DNA from: AG41 sp965653495
GTDB taxonomy: Bacteria; Gemmatimonadota; Gemmatimonadetes; Gemmatimonadales; GWC2-71-9
Direction of reading: 5' to 3'
NCBI GenBank assembly: GCA_965653495.1
Contig: CBFHAJ010000043.1
Coordinates: 1 to 23,942 of the forward strand
DNA: 23,942 bases
In this document: in pieces, positions 14,561-22,707 of the stretch
How positions within the stretch are numbered: position 1 is the first letter of the stretch
Layout: every line of letters starts with the position of its first letter
The notes under the pieces: model-generated
Told to the model about the DNA's origin: nothing
The model's input: only the letters and a program-made list of their open reading frames with translations
Database searches by the model: none
Program-made: the position numbers and the translations under genes

Positions 14561-15445
14561 CTACATGGCGTGCGCTGGACACTCCGCAGCCGCCGCGTGC
14601 CGCGCGGTCTGCAGGCCCTGTTGGAACCAGGACCGCAGCTTCCGAGGCGCGAAGTCGAGGCTCGGTCCCCGCAACGGCTCCTCGGGATGCAGCACGCGCA
14701 GCTTGAGGGACGCGACTTCGTCACCCAGCGCGGCAAGCGGGGGAGGGCTCGTGAGAACCGAGATCGACCGCAGCGCCACCCACAACCAGTGCGGTGGCGG
14801 CGGCTCGGAAATCGGGCCGGCCACGTGCGGCGCGAGCACCCAGACTTCGTGGGGCTCGGGGTTCGGCGCCGGCGACTCAGCCAGGGCCGCCAGCGCGTCC
14901 GACAGCGGCGTGGCGCTGCGCAGCCCGCCATCCACGGCCAACTCGTGACCGTTCCACAGGGGGACGGGCGGGAAGAACAGCGGGAGGGCACAACTCGCGA
15001 GCACCGCGTCGGCAAGCGTGGGGTGGGTGTTGCCCGCGGTGCGGTACGCGCCGGACAGCAGGTCCACGTACCCGATGCGCAGCCGAATGGACGAGGTCGC
15101 GACGCGCGCGGGATCGATGTGCGTCGCGAGGATGCCCTGCAGGGGACCCGCGTTGTACAGGCTCGCTCGCCGTCCCAGCACCGTGCCCAGCGCCCCGAGC
15201 CAGCGCCGGCGATAGATGTCCCGACTTCCCCGCAAGCCCAGCCAGACGGCACGGAGGTGCTCGACCTCGGCCGCCAGCTCGTCCTGATCGTGCGCCTGAG
15301 CGAGGGTCGCGGCGTTCACGGCTCCGGCGCTGACGCCGGCGATGACGTCGAACCACAGGCCGCGCTCCACGACCAGATGATGACAGGCGCCCACCTGCCA
15401 GCTGCCCTTGGCGCCGCCGCCCGCGAGTACCAGTGCCCGGCGCAT
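14561..15445 (-). CDS. Patatin-like phospholipase / esterase
   Basis: Ser-Asp dyad acyl hydrolase, 294 residues. The start MRRALVLAGGGAKGSWQVGA is the family oxyanion-hole glycine loop, followed by the nucleophile elbow GVSAG with Ser39, and the catalytic Asp172 in AVDGGLRSATPLS. ADAVLASCALPLFFPPV (about 145-161) is the usual stretch before the Asp. No signal peptide is seen, so action on cytoplasmic or inner-membrane lipids is likely. ATG at 15445 is chosen because the oxyanion loop begins there; the upstream extension lies in the enoyl-CoA hydratase gene. It starts four bases after that gene ends and belongs to the same operon. The substrate is unknown. Confidence 0.92.
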   Translation of the reverse strand: MRRALVLAGGGAKGSWQVGACHHLVVERGLWFDVIAGVSAGAVNAATLAQAHDQDELAAEVEHLRAVWLGLRGSRDIYRRRWLGALGTVLGRRASLYNAGPLQGILATHIDPARVATSSIRLRIGYVDLLSGAYRTAGNTHPTLADAVLASCALPLFFPPVPLWNGHELAVDGGLRSATPLSDALAALAESPAPNPEPHEVWVLAPHVAGPISEPPPPHWLWVALRSISVLTSPPPLAALGDEVASLKLRVLHPEEPLRGPSLDFAPRKLRSWFQQGLQTARHAAAAECPAHAM

Positions 15446-15449
15446 CGAC

Positions 15450-16271
15450 TCACTCGGCCGTGAACAGCGCCATGCGCTTGTCGTTGAAGGCGGCGATTCC
15501 CTCGCGGGCATCGGCGCTCTGAAACAGCTGCTGCTGCAGCTCGCGCTCCAGCGCTTGACCGGACGCGAGCGGCAGCTCGGCCCCCGATTGCACCGCCCGC
15601 TTGATGAGCCCCACGGCGCGGGCAGCCTTGTGCGGTGGGCAGAACTGCCGGGCGTACAGCGCTACCTGCTCACTGTAGTCCTGAGCGGCGAAGATCTCGT
15701 TGATGAGCCCCAGCTCTTTGCCGTGCTCGAAGGACGAGGTCTGACCCCGGGCCATCATTTCAATCGCCACGGATTTGCCCACCACCTTCGCGAGCCGTTG
15801 CGTGCCCCCCAGCCCCGGCAGGACCCCGAGGTTCACCTCGGGGAGGCCGATGCGGCTCGCGCCCTGCTTGGCGATGCGCACATCGCACGCCAGCGCCATC
15901 TCGAGTCCGCCGCCCACGGTGTGCCCATTGAGCGCGGCGATGGTGAGCTTGGGTGTGTGCTCGAGACGGTTGAGGGTTTCGTTCGCGTACAGCGAAAACT
16001 GATACAGGAACCGGGGCGTGACCCGCTGCATCATCCCGATGTTCGCACCCGCCGAGAAGAAACGATTGCCCTGCCCGGTGATGACGAGGACGTACACGTC
16101 GTCGTCGAACCGCGCGCGCACGATGGCCTCATCCAGCTGGCGCATCAGGTCGTAGGTGTAGGTGTTGGCCGGTGGATTGTCGAGCTCGATGACGGCGATG
16201 CCGTCCTCGGCGCGGTAGTTCACCAGCGGCTGTGCGTCTTGCCGTTTATCGAAGTCGATCATGGTTGCCAT
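15450..16271 (-). CDS. Enoyl-CoA hydratase/isomerase (crotonase family)
   Basis: Hydrates trans-2-enoyl-CoA or carries out a related crotonase reaction. The oxyanion-hole segment FFSAGANIGMM (71-81) and GHTVGGGLEMALACDVRIA (116-134) with Glu124, plus LPEVNLGVLPGLGGTQRL (143-160) with Glu145, keep both glutamates of true hydratases. It has 273 residues. An ATG at 16262 three codons in is an alternative start; neither has a strong ribosome binding site. It lies 13 bases after the MDR oxidoreductase gene and four bases before the patatin-like gene, which suggests a lipid or acyl-CoA catabolic operon. The acyl chain cannot be predicted. Confidence 0.94.
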   Translation of the reverse strand: MATMIDFDKRQDAQPLVNYRAEDGIAVIELDNPPANTYTYDLMRQLDEAIVRARFDDDVYVLVITGQGNRFFSAGANIGMMQRVTPRFLYQFSLYANETLNRLEHTPKLTIAALNGHTVGGGLEMALACDVRIAKQGASRIGLPEVNLGVLPGLGGTQRLAKVVGKSVAIEMMARGQTSSFEHGKELGLINEIFAAQDYSEQVALYARQFCPPHKAARAVGLIKRAVQSGAELPLASGQALERELQQQLFQSADAREGIAAFNDKRMALFTAE

Positions 16272-16284
16272 TGGAGAATCCGAG

Positions 16285-17418
16285 TCAGGTTGATGCGGCG
16301 TCCGCGGCGTCCGCGGCGTCGCCGCGTACCGCCACGACCACTTTCCCGAGCTGCTCGCCGCGCGCGAGCCGCTCGAATGCCGCGCGCGCTTCGACGAGCG
16401 GATAGGCCCGGTCGACGAGGGGGCGCAGCGCCCCGCCCGACAACGCCCGCACGACGGCAGCGTACTCCGCCGCGTTGCCGAGCGTCGAGCCCAGGATGGT
16501 GTACTGGTTCCAGAACAGCCTGCGTGCGTCGGTCACCACGCGCGGTCCGGTTGTGGCGCCGCACGTGACCAGGCGGCCGCCCTTGGCGAGGCAGCGCAGC
16601 GACTCCTCCCACGTGGCCTCGCCGACGTTTTCGACGACCACGTCGACGCCCCGCCGTTCCGTGAGAGCGCGCACCGCCTGGGACACGGACTGTGTCCGGT
16701 GGTTCAGCGTCTCGTCGGCGCCGAGCTGGCGGGCGCGCGCAAGCTTGGTGTCGCTCGAGCTGGTCACGATGACCCGCGCGCCGCGCAGCTTGGCGAGCCG
16801 CATGGCCGCGAGCGATACGCCACCGCCAATGCCCCACACGAGCACGGTCTCGCCGGCCTGGAGCCGGGCGCGCGTCACGAGCATACGCCACGCGGTGAGT
16901 GAGACGAGCGAAAACGCCGCCGCCTCGGCCCAGGTGAGGGGGCAGTCGAGCGCCGGGACGCGCGCGAGGCTCTCTTCAGGAACCATCACGGTCTCCGCCA
17001 GCGTGCCGGGGACGTGCTCGCCCAACACCTGGTAATTCACGCACAGCGAGTGTTCGCCGGCGCGGCAGTACTCACACGTGCCGTCCCAGATGCCCGGGTT
17101 GATCATGACCGGGTCGCCGGGCTTGACCGTGGTGACGTCGGGGCCGACAGTCTCGACCGTGCCCGCGCCATCGGAGCCGAGGATGTGTGGGAAGCGGTAT
17201 TGGCCCGGGAGTCCGCGGACGACGAACAGATCGAGGTGATTGAGCGCCGCTGCCCGCACCGCCACGCGCACCTCGCGGGGGCCGAGCAGCGCGGGTGACC
17301 CCGGCGCCGGGACCTCGGCGACCTCGATGCGGTCCAGTCCCCCGGTGCCCCGCATGACGCACGCCCGCATCGTTCCGCGATCGTGCGGGACGAGGACCGT
17401 CGCTGGTGTGTCGGACAT
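16285..17418 (-). CDS. MDR-family (zinc-type ADH-like) oxidoreductase
   Basis: Medium-chain dehydrogenase/reductase, 377 residues from ATG 17418; ATG at 17370 (MRACVMRG) would fit the family start better and ATG 17430 is also possible. The GroES-like domain is followed by a Rossmann fold with VLVWGIGGGVSLAAMRLAK and VIVTSSSDTKLARARQLGA. Catalytic zinc ligands are missing: the usual Cys is Asn (AALNHLDLF) and the GHE motif is GSD (ILGSDGAG). The structural zinc loop keeps three cysteines (TCEYCRAGEHSLC), with Asp in place of the first. It may therefore act as a reductase without catalytic zinc. The C-terminal tail AADAADAAST comes from a 9-bp tandem repeat. First gene of the operon with enoyl-CoA hydratase; substrate unknown. 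Confidence 0.9.
   Translation of the reverse strand: MSDTPATVLVPHDRGTMRACVMRGTGGLDRIEVAEVPAPGSPALLGPREVRVAVRAAALNHLDLFVVRGLPGQYRFPHILGSDGAGTVETVGPDVTTVKPGDPVMINPGIWDGTCEYCRAGEHSLCVNYQVLGEHVPGTLAETVMVPEESLARVPALDCPLTWAEAAAFSLVSLTAWRMLVTRARLQAGETVLVWGIGGGVSLAAMRLAKLRGARVIVTSSSDTKLARARQLGADETLNHRTQSVSQAVRALTERRGVDVVVENVGEATWEESLRCLAKGGRLVTCGATTGPRVVTDARRLFWNQYTILGSTLGNAAEYAAVVRALSGGALRPLVDRAYPLVEARAAFERLARGEQLGKVVVAVRGDAADAADAAST
16295..16321. repeat. Three copies of a 9-bp tandem repeat at the MDR gene 3' end
   Basis: GCGGCGTCC, GCGGCGTCC, GCGGCGTCG in tandem on the plus strand. On the coding (minus) strand they specify the repeated Asp-Ala-Ala of the C-terminal tail. The unit is a multiple of three, so copy-number change keeps the frame. 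Confidence 0.8.
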
Positions 17419-17580
17419 TGAGTGTCTCATGGGACGATTCGTCGGCGCGGCGGGCGGGGGCAAAGCGTGTGCCGCGTCGTTAGGCGGTACGGCGAGGGTG
17501 CGAACCTCTCCCGCACCGTATTGAAGCCGGTCGCGCGACGGGCCAGCCTCAGCGTTGTGCACGGTCCGTCGCGGAGGCGA

Positions 17581-17617
17581 CCTCTCCCGACCTCTACCGA
17601 CTTCTACCGCCCGACCT
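17581..17617 (-). repeat. Decamer repeat element 1, overlapping the polX 3' end
   Basis: Plus strand reads CCTCTCCCGA, CCTCTACCGA, CTTCTACCGC, CCGACC, a 10-bp period whose reverse complement is TCGGTAGAGG. Codons for the last residues of PolX (SGGRSR) and its TAG are written by this array. Only one arm is evident. The unit matches elements 2 and 3. Confidence 0.75.
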
Positions 17618-19327
17618 TTTCAGCCCCCGCCGGAATTCCGCGAGCGGACGCGTGTTCAGGATGTCCCCGGCCTCCAGTCCCGCGCGCCGCGCCAGATCTA
17701 CCGCGTAGCGCATGAACGGCAGGTTGCCGGGCTGGTGACTGTCGGTCGAGAGCACGAAGTGCACGCCGTGCTGCTTGGCCGCCGCGGCGAGCGTGTCGGG
17801 GAGGTCCATGCGCTCGGGGTGACCGTTCAGCTCGAGCAGGCAGCCCGACTCCACACACGCGCGGCACAGGGCCTCGAAGTCGTACGCCATTGGCTCGCGC
17901 TTACCCAGCACCCGGCCCGTCGGGTGGCCGATCGTGTCGATCCACGGGTGCCGGGCGGCGCCCACCAGCCGGCGCGTCAGCTGCTCCTTGCTCTGCGTGA
18001 GCCCGTAGTGAACCGTCGCCACGACATAATCCGCTTCCGCCAGCACGTCGTCCGGGAGGTCGAGCTTGCCGCTCTCGAGGATGTCGAGCTCGATGCTCTT
18101 GAGGATGGTGAAGTCGCGGCTCGTCTTGTTCCAGGCGTCGATCGTCTTCCACTGCTCGCGCAGCCGCTGCGCGTCGAACCCCAGGGCCATCGTGACGCGC
18201 TTCGAGTGGTCGGTGATCGCGATGTACCCGTAACCGAGTGCCCGCGCGGCGTGGGCCATCTCGTCGATGGTCCCTTTGCCGTCGGTCGCACTGGTGTGCA
18301 TCTGCAGATCGCCGCGGATCTCGTCCAGCTCGACGAGCTTAGGGAGGCGGTGCTCGCGGGCCAGCGCGATCTCCCCGCGCGCCTCTCGCAGCTCGGGGGG
18401 AATCCAGTCGAGGCCGAGCTTGGCGTACACTTCCTGCTCGGTCTTGCCGGCCACGCGTTGGGTTCCCTTGAACAACCCGTATTCGTTCAGCTTGTAGCTC
18501 CGCTCCTGCGCAATGGTGCGAAGCTCGATGTTGTGCGCCTTCGAGCCCGTGAAGTACATGAGCGCGGCGCCGTAGGCGTCGGGCTCCACCGCCCGCAGGT
18601 CCACCTGGAGCCCGCCGGAGAGCTTGACGGTCGCGCGCGTCTCGCCCTTGGACACGACCTCGGCCACGTCGCCATACGCCGCAAAGCGATCCATCACCTT
18701 GGCGCTGTTGCCCGACGTCACGAGGATGTCCAGATCGCCGATGGTCTCGCGCCGGCGGCGGTAGCTGCCGGCCGCCTCGATCTGCTTGATGCCGCCGCCG
18801 GCCTTCAGATACGCGAGGATCGCCTGGGCTTGCGTCTCGGCCTCATTCAGCAGCATGCGCCGCTCGCTGACCTGGGCCTGCCCCAGACCAGCGCGCATCT
18901 TCTCTTCCATTTTCGGGCCGAAGCCCTTGAGCTTCTGGACCTTGCCCGCGTCGAGCGCCTTCGCCAGGTCGGCGGCCGACTTCACCTTCAGCTTCTTGTA
19001 CAGCAGCTTGACCCGCTTGGGGCCGAGCCCCGGGATGCGCAGCAGGTCGAGCAACCCGGCCGGCAGCTTGGCCGCGAGCTGCTTGCGGAGCGTCAGCTCG
19101 CCGCTGGTGACGATCTCCGTGATCTTTTCCGCGAGGTCGTCGCCGATGCCGGCGATGTCGGTGAGGGGTTTGGTCCCCCCGCTGACCAGGTCCGACAACG
19201 GCTCGGGGTAGTCACGGATCGTGCGCGCGGCATTGCGGTACGCCCGCACCCGGAACGGATTGGCGTCCTGGATGTCCAGCAGGTCGGCCACCTCGTCGAA
19301 CACGCGGGCGATGTCGGGGTTCTGCAT
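17594..19327 (-). CDS. polX: DNA polymerase X with C-terminal PHP domain
   Basis: Family X gap-filling polymerase for base-excision or end-joining repair, 577 residues. An N-terminal helix-hairpin-helix 8-kDa-like region (1-75) has DIAGIGDDLAEKI; a second HhH is RIPGLGPKRVKLLYKKL (97-113). The nucleotidyltransferase site has GSYRR (187-191) and catalytic Asp198 and Asp200 in GDLDILV and Asp243 in LQVDLRAV. From about 340 a PHP phosphoesterase domain follows (GDLQMHTSATDG, AITDHS, HPTGR, LSTDSHQ); Gln replaces the first His of the usual HxH. The 5' side abuts decamer element 2 directly, leaving a pyrimidine-rich leader with no Shine-Dalgarno, and the 3' end runs into element 1. Confidence 0.95.
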   Translation of the reverse strand: MQNPDIARVFDEVADLLDIQDANPFRVRAYRNAARTIRDYPEPLSDLVSGGTKPLTDIAGIGDDLAEKITEIVTSGELTLRKQLAAKLPAGLLDLLRIPGLGPKRVKLLYKKLKVKSAADLAKALDAGKVQKLKGFGPKMEEKMRAGLGQAQVSERRMLLNEAETQAQAILAYLKAGGGIKQIEAAGSYRRRRETIGDLDILVTSGNSAKVMDRFAAYGDVAEVVSKGETRATVKLSGGLQVDLRAVEPDAYGAALMYFTGSKAHNIELRTIAQERSYKLNEYGLFKGTQRVAGKTEQEVYAKLGLDWIPPELREARGEIALAREHRLPKLVELDEIRGDLQMHTSATDGKGTIDEMAHAARALGYGYIAITDHSKRVTMALGFDAQRLREQWKTIDAWNKTSRDFTILKSIELDILESGKLDLPDDVLAEADYVVATVHYGLTQSKEQLTRRLVGAARHPWIDTIGHPTGRVLGKREPMAYDFEALCRACVESGCLLELNGHPERMDLPDTLAAAAKQHGVHFVLSTDSHQPGNLPFMRYAVDLARRAGLEAGDILNTRPLAEFRRGLKRSGGRSR

Positions 19328-19328
19328 G

Positions 19329-19445
19329 AGAGGTCGGTAGAGGTCGGCAGAAGTCGGTAGAAGACGGTAGAGGTTGCAGCGCCCATCGGCAATAGCCTCT
19401 CCCGACCTCTGCCGACCGATCCCGACGTTCTACCCTCCTCTTGCC
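19329..19445. repeat. Decamer repeat element 2, inverted arms between polX and the receptor
   Basis: Left arm (19329-19379) has units GAGGTCGGTA, GAGGTCGGCA, GAAGTCGGTA, GAAGACGGTA, GAGGTTGCAG. After about 16 bases the right arm (19396-19445) runs CCTCTCCCGA, CCTCTGCCGA, CCGATCCCGA, CGTTCTACCC, TCCTCTTGCC. The arms are roughly reverse complements, about three-quarters matching over the inner 32 bases by eye. It fills most of the gap between the divergent polX and TonB-receptor genes, one base from the polX start codon. Confidence 0.75.
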
Positions 19446-19509
19446 GCCTTCCCGTTCCCATGCTAATTCACCCCCGCCCTTGCGCACCACGTCCCGGAGA
19501 CCCTAGGCC

Positions 19510-22500
19510 ATGACGTGCGGCATCCGCTCCTTCGCGCGCCTACCGGTGGTTCTGGTCGGCGCGGTCCTCGTGCTGCTCGCCTTCCCGGCAGCGGTTCCCG
19601 CCCAGTCGCAGGCGACGACGGGCATCATCCGGGGCGTGGTCGTCGATCCTGGCGGCGCGCCGGTCGCCAACGCGCAGGTCGTGCTCCACGAGATCCAGAC
19701 CAACTTCACACGTACCCTCACGACGGACGCCGCGGGCAATTTCGCGGGCACCCTCCTTCCTCTCGGCATCTACGATGTGAGCGCGCGGGCCGTCGGCTTC
19801 GCGGAGGTGAAGCAGACCGGCATCGCGCTCGGCGTGGGGGAGGAGCGCGCGGTTCGGCTGGCCCTCGCGGCGGTCACGCTCCCTGCCGTGACGGTGGAGG
19901 CGCGCCGCGAGGTCGTGGATGTCACCAGGCCGGAGGCTTCCACGGCGCTTTCCGCCGCCGCGGTCTCCGGCCTTCCCAATAACGGGCGCAACTACATCAA
20001 CCTCACGCTGCTGACGCCGAACGTCGCCATCGTGCAGGGCCCGGACGGGGACGAGCTGTCGATCGGCGGTCAGAAGGGCATCCACAATAACGTCTCGGTG
20101 GACGGCGCCGATTTCAACAACCCCTTCTTTGGGGAGCAACGTGGTGGCCAGCGGCCCGCGTTCACCTTCAACCTCGATGCGGTGCAGGAGCTGGTCGTCG
20201 TGAGCCAGGGCGCCAATGCCGAGTTTGGGCGCTCGTCCGGAGGCTTCGTGAACGTGATCACGAAGTCGGGAACCAACGACCTGCGCGGGTCACTGCATTA
20301 CTACGGCAAGTTCGACGCCCTTTCCGGCTCGCCGGAGCACACGTTCCCGTCGGGTGCCGTCGAGACCTTCAACCCCGACTTCCGCCAGCACCAGTTCGGG
20401 TTCACGTTGGGCGGGCCGCTCAAGCGCGACCGCGCGTTCTTCTTCGTCGCCTACGACCAGCAAGTCTATGACGACGTGAAGCAGCGCAGTCGTCCCGACA
20501 GCCCGCAGCTGGACTCACTCAAGTCCTTTCTCGGCACGGCGTACGGAGGCGTGCTCGCCAATGACTTCGGATCCATCGCGCGGACCAACGACGCGCGGGC
20601 CGCGCTCGTCAAGCTCGACTGGCGGCTGAGCCAGCGCCACAATCTGTCGCTCAAGTACAACTACACCTGGTCACAGCAGCAGAACGGCACGTTCGACGTC
20701 GACACGTGGGGCGCCAGCGCCAACGGGCTGGAGAAGGACTACTCCAACGCGGTGAACGGGAGCCTCCAGTCGTTCCTGAGCTCCAGCGCCTCCAACGAGC
20801 TGCGCTTCCAGTATTCGCGGGAAGATCGACCACGCCCCTACGACGGGCCCAACGACCCGGTCTCCCGCACGCCGTTCAAGGACACCGACGTTCCCTTCGA
20901 TCCATCATTTTCGCAGGGCATCCGCATCGGCATGCCGTTCTTCCTGCCGATTCAGGATCACGATACGCGCGTTCAGCTCCTGGACAACGTGTCGGTATCG
21001 CGCGGCAATCATCTCTTCAAGTTCGGGGCCGAGTGGGACCGGACCGAGACGGTGCAGACGTTTGTCGGCTTCGCAAACGGCCGGATGGCGTTCACGAGCG
21101 TGACGGGATTCATCAACTACGTCACGCAGGGTTCGGGGTACGTGGAGTGCCATGACACCGTGACCAACGCAAACAGCAGCAACAACACCGGTGGCTGTCC
21201 GGCGAACAACGTCATCACCGGACCGGTGGCGCTCTACCTGCAGTTCGCCGGCGTGCCGCCCCTGACCGTCGACCAGGCGGGTACCCAATCGATCGTGCAG
21301 AACGAATACGCCGTGTATCTCCAGGACACGTGGAAGCCCACGTCGAGGTGGACCCTCAACTACGGGCTCCGCTGGGAGGCGCAGCTCGAGCCGGCGCCCA
21401 TCACGCCTCCGTCCCAGGTGTTCTTCGCGCCGTTCATCGGACAGACAGTCACGAACGCGCAAGGATCGTTCACCTTCCCGTCGGACGGCACGATCCCCTC
21501 GGACAAGAAGATGTTCCAGCCCCGGTTCGGCTTTGCATACGACACAAAGGGAGACGGACGCCAGGTCATTCGAGGGAGCGCGGGCGTGTACTACGCGCGT
21601 ATTCCCGGGCTCAACCTCGCCAGCACCCGCAGTACCAATGGCTCGGTTGGACAGACGTTGTTCCGTAACAGCGCGCTCATTCCGGTTCTCGGGCGGCCGC
21701 CGGCCTACGACAGCCTGTTGGCGAGTCCGGCCAGCGGGCCGTTCGACCCGGACGTGTACGTGTTCGACAAGAACTTCCAGAACCCGCGGACCATCAGCGC
21801 GTCGCTCGGCTACGAGCGCCAGATCGGGACGAACTTCGCCGTCTCGGTGAGCTATTTGCACGAGAGCACCGATCGCCTGACCCGCTTCATCAACCGCAAC
21901 GACGCGGCGTTTGGCAGTCCGTGGTCCACCGGGCTCGCGCCCGGAGGCGCCAACGGGGTCGCGACGCTGTGGACGGTCGAAAGCACGGCGCGGTCGCGCT
22001 ACAACGGGGTGACCGTCGGGCTCGGACGCGTGCTCGATCCGCACCTGCAGTTCCAGGTCAATTACACCCTGTCGTTCGACAAATCCGACGATGATAACGA
22101 GCGGGATCCCTTCACGCTGCGTTATGCCAATGTCGACTCCCTTGGTAAAGAGTACAACTGGAGCGACCGCGATCAGCGGCACCGTTTCAACGCGTGGGTC
22201 CTGTCGAACGTCGGGGGCTTCGCGATCAACAACCGGGTGAGCATCTATTCGGCGCAGCCGCGCTCGCTCAAGTGCGGCGCGAATAACCTCCCCACCGACA
22301 CCACCGCTGCCACGCCGGCGCAGCGGATCTGCCCGGACGGGCACATTTTGCCGCGCAATACGGGTCGGAAGGACAACACATTCTTCTCGTGGGACCTGCT
22401 CGTCACGCGCGACCTGTCCGTCGGGCGGCCCGGTCAACGCCTGCAGGCGATCCTCGAAGTGTTCAACGTCCTCAACACCGACAACTTCAAAGATCCTGCG

Positions 22501-22593
22501 TCCGGCACGACGTATCTGAACTTCGACGGTACGATCCGCTCCGGCTTGGGAGATCCGCGACAGCTGCAGGTGGGAGCGCGGTGGGTGTTCTGA
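19510..22593 (+). CDS. TonB-dependent receptor, Oar-like, with carboxypeptidase-regulatory-like domain
   Basis: A 1027-residue outer-membrane beta-barrel. A signal peptide (hydrophobic residues 11-30, PAAVPAQS) is followed by a carboxypeptidase-regulatory-like domain (38-120; IIRGVVVDPGGAPVANAQVV). The plug (about 135-250) has LPNNGRNYINLTLLTPNV, VSVDGADFNNPFFGE and EFGRSSGGFVNVITKSGT, typical of Oar-type receptors. The barrel ends QLQVGARWVF with terminal Phe, the usual insertion signal. Two Cys pairs (ECHDT with GGCPAN; KCGANN with RICPDG) sit in probable loops and may form disulfides. ATG at 19510 follows GGAGA ten bases upstream. The ligand is unknown; no TonB-ExbBD genes are nearby. Downstream it converges with a cupredoxin gene across decamer element 3. 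Confidence 0.93.
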   Translation: MTCGIRSFARLPVVLVGAVLVLLAFPAAVPAQSQATTGIIRGVVVDPGGAPVANAQVVLHEIQTNFTRTLTTDAAGNFAGTLLPLGIYDVSARAVGFAEVKQTGIALGVGEERAVRLALAAVTLPAVTVEARREVVDVTRPEASTALSAAAVSGLPNNGRNYINLTLLTPNVAIVQGPDGDELSIGGQKGIHNNVSVDGADFNNPFFGEQRGGQRPAFTFNLDAVQELVVVSQGANAEFGRSSGGFVNVITKSGTNDLRGSLHYYGKFDALSGSPEHTFPSGAVETFNPDFRQHQFGFTLGGPLKRDRAFFFVAYDQQVYDDVKQRSRPDSPQLDSLKSFLGTAYGGVLANDFGSIARTNDARAALVKLDWRLSQRHNLSLKYNYTWSQQQNGTFDVDTWGASANGLEKDYSNAVNGSLQSFLSSSASNELRFQYSREDRPRPYDGPNDPVSRTPFKDTDVPFDPSFSQGIRIGMPFFLPIQDHDTRVQLLDNVSVSRGNHLFKFGAEWDRTETVQTFVGFANGRMAFTSVTGFINYVTQGSGYVECHDTVTNANSSNNTGGCPANNVITGPVALYLQFAGVPPLTVDQAGTQSIVQNEYAVYLQDTWKPTSRWTLNYGLRWEAQLEPAPITPPSQVFFAPFIGQTVTNAQGSFTFPSDGTIPSDKKMFQPRFGFAYDTKGDGRQVIRGSAGVYYARIPGLNLASTRSTNGSVGQTLFRNSALIPVLGRPPAYDSLLASPASGPFDPDVYVFDKNFQNPRTISASLGYERQIGTNFAVSVSYLHESTDRLTRFINRNDAAFGSPWSTGLAPGGANGVATLWTVESTARSRYNGVTVGLGRVLDPHLQFQVNYTLSFDKSDDDNERDPFTLRYANVDSLGKEYNWSDRDQRHRFNAWVLSNVGGFAINNRVSIYSAQPRSLKCGANNLPTDTTAATPAQRICPDGHILPRNTGRKDNTFFSWDLLVTRDLSVGRPGQRLQAILEVFNVLNTDNFKDPASGTTYLNFDGTIRSGLGDPRQLQVGARWVF

Positions 22594-22606
22594 AAAGCAG
22601 GTTGTG

Positions 22607-22707
22607 AAGGACGGTGGAGGAAGGTGGAGGGCGGTGGAGGGCGGTGGAGGTCGCCCGCTCGCCAACCTCCTCCACCCTCCACCGACTTCCACCGTCCTCC
22701 ACCGACC
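22607..22707. repeat. Decamer repeat element 3, long inverted repeat between convergent genes
   Basis: Left arm (22607-22653) contains GGACGGTGGA, GGAAGGTGGA, GGGCGGTGGA, GGGCGGTGGA, GGTCG. After about ten bases the right arm (22664-22707) is its reverse complement in the same 10-bp period (reverse-complement units GGTCGGTGGA, GGACGGTGGA, AGTCGGTGGA). Over the outer 30 positions I count about 26 matches. It fills the gap between the receptor stop (22593) and the cupredoxin stop (22707-22709), so a bidirectional terminator or insulating hairpin is plausible. No T tract follows. Confidence 0.85.

Noticed and set aside
19441..19469. TTGCCG and TAATTC as promoter of the TonB-dependent receptor
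   Set aside because: Spacing is 17 bases, but the -10 is weak and the -35 overlaps the repeat arm; not strong enough to list.
17581..22707. Decamer elements as a CRISPR array
   Set aside because: Units are about 10 bp and contiguous without unique spacers, and no cas genes are present.
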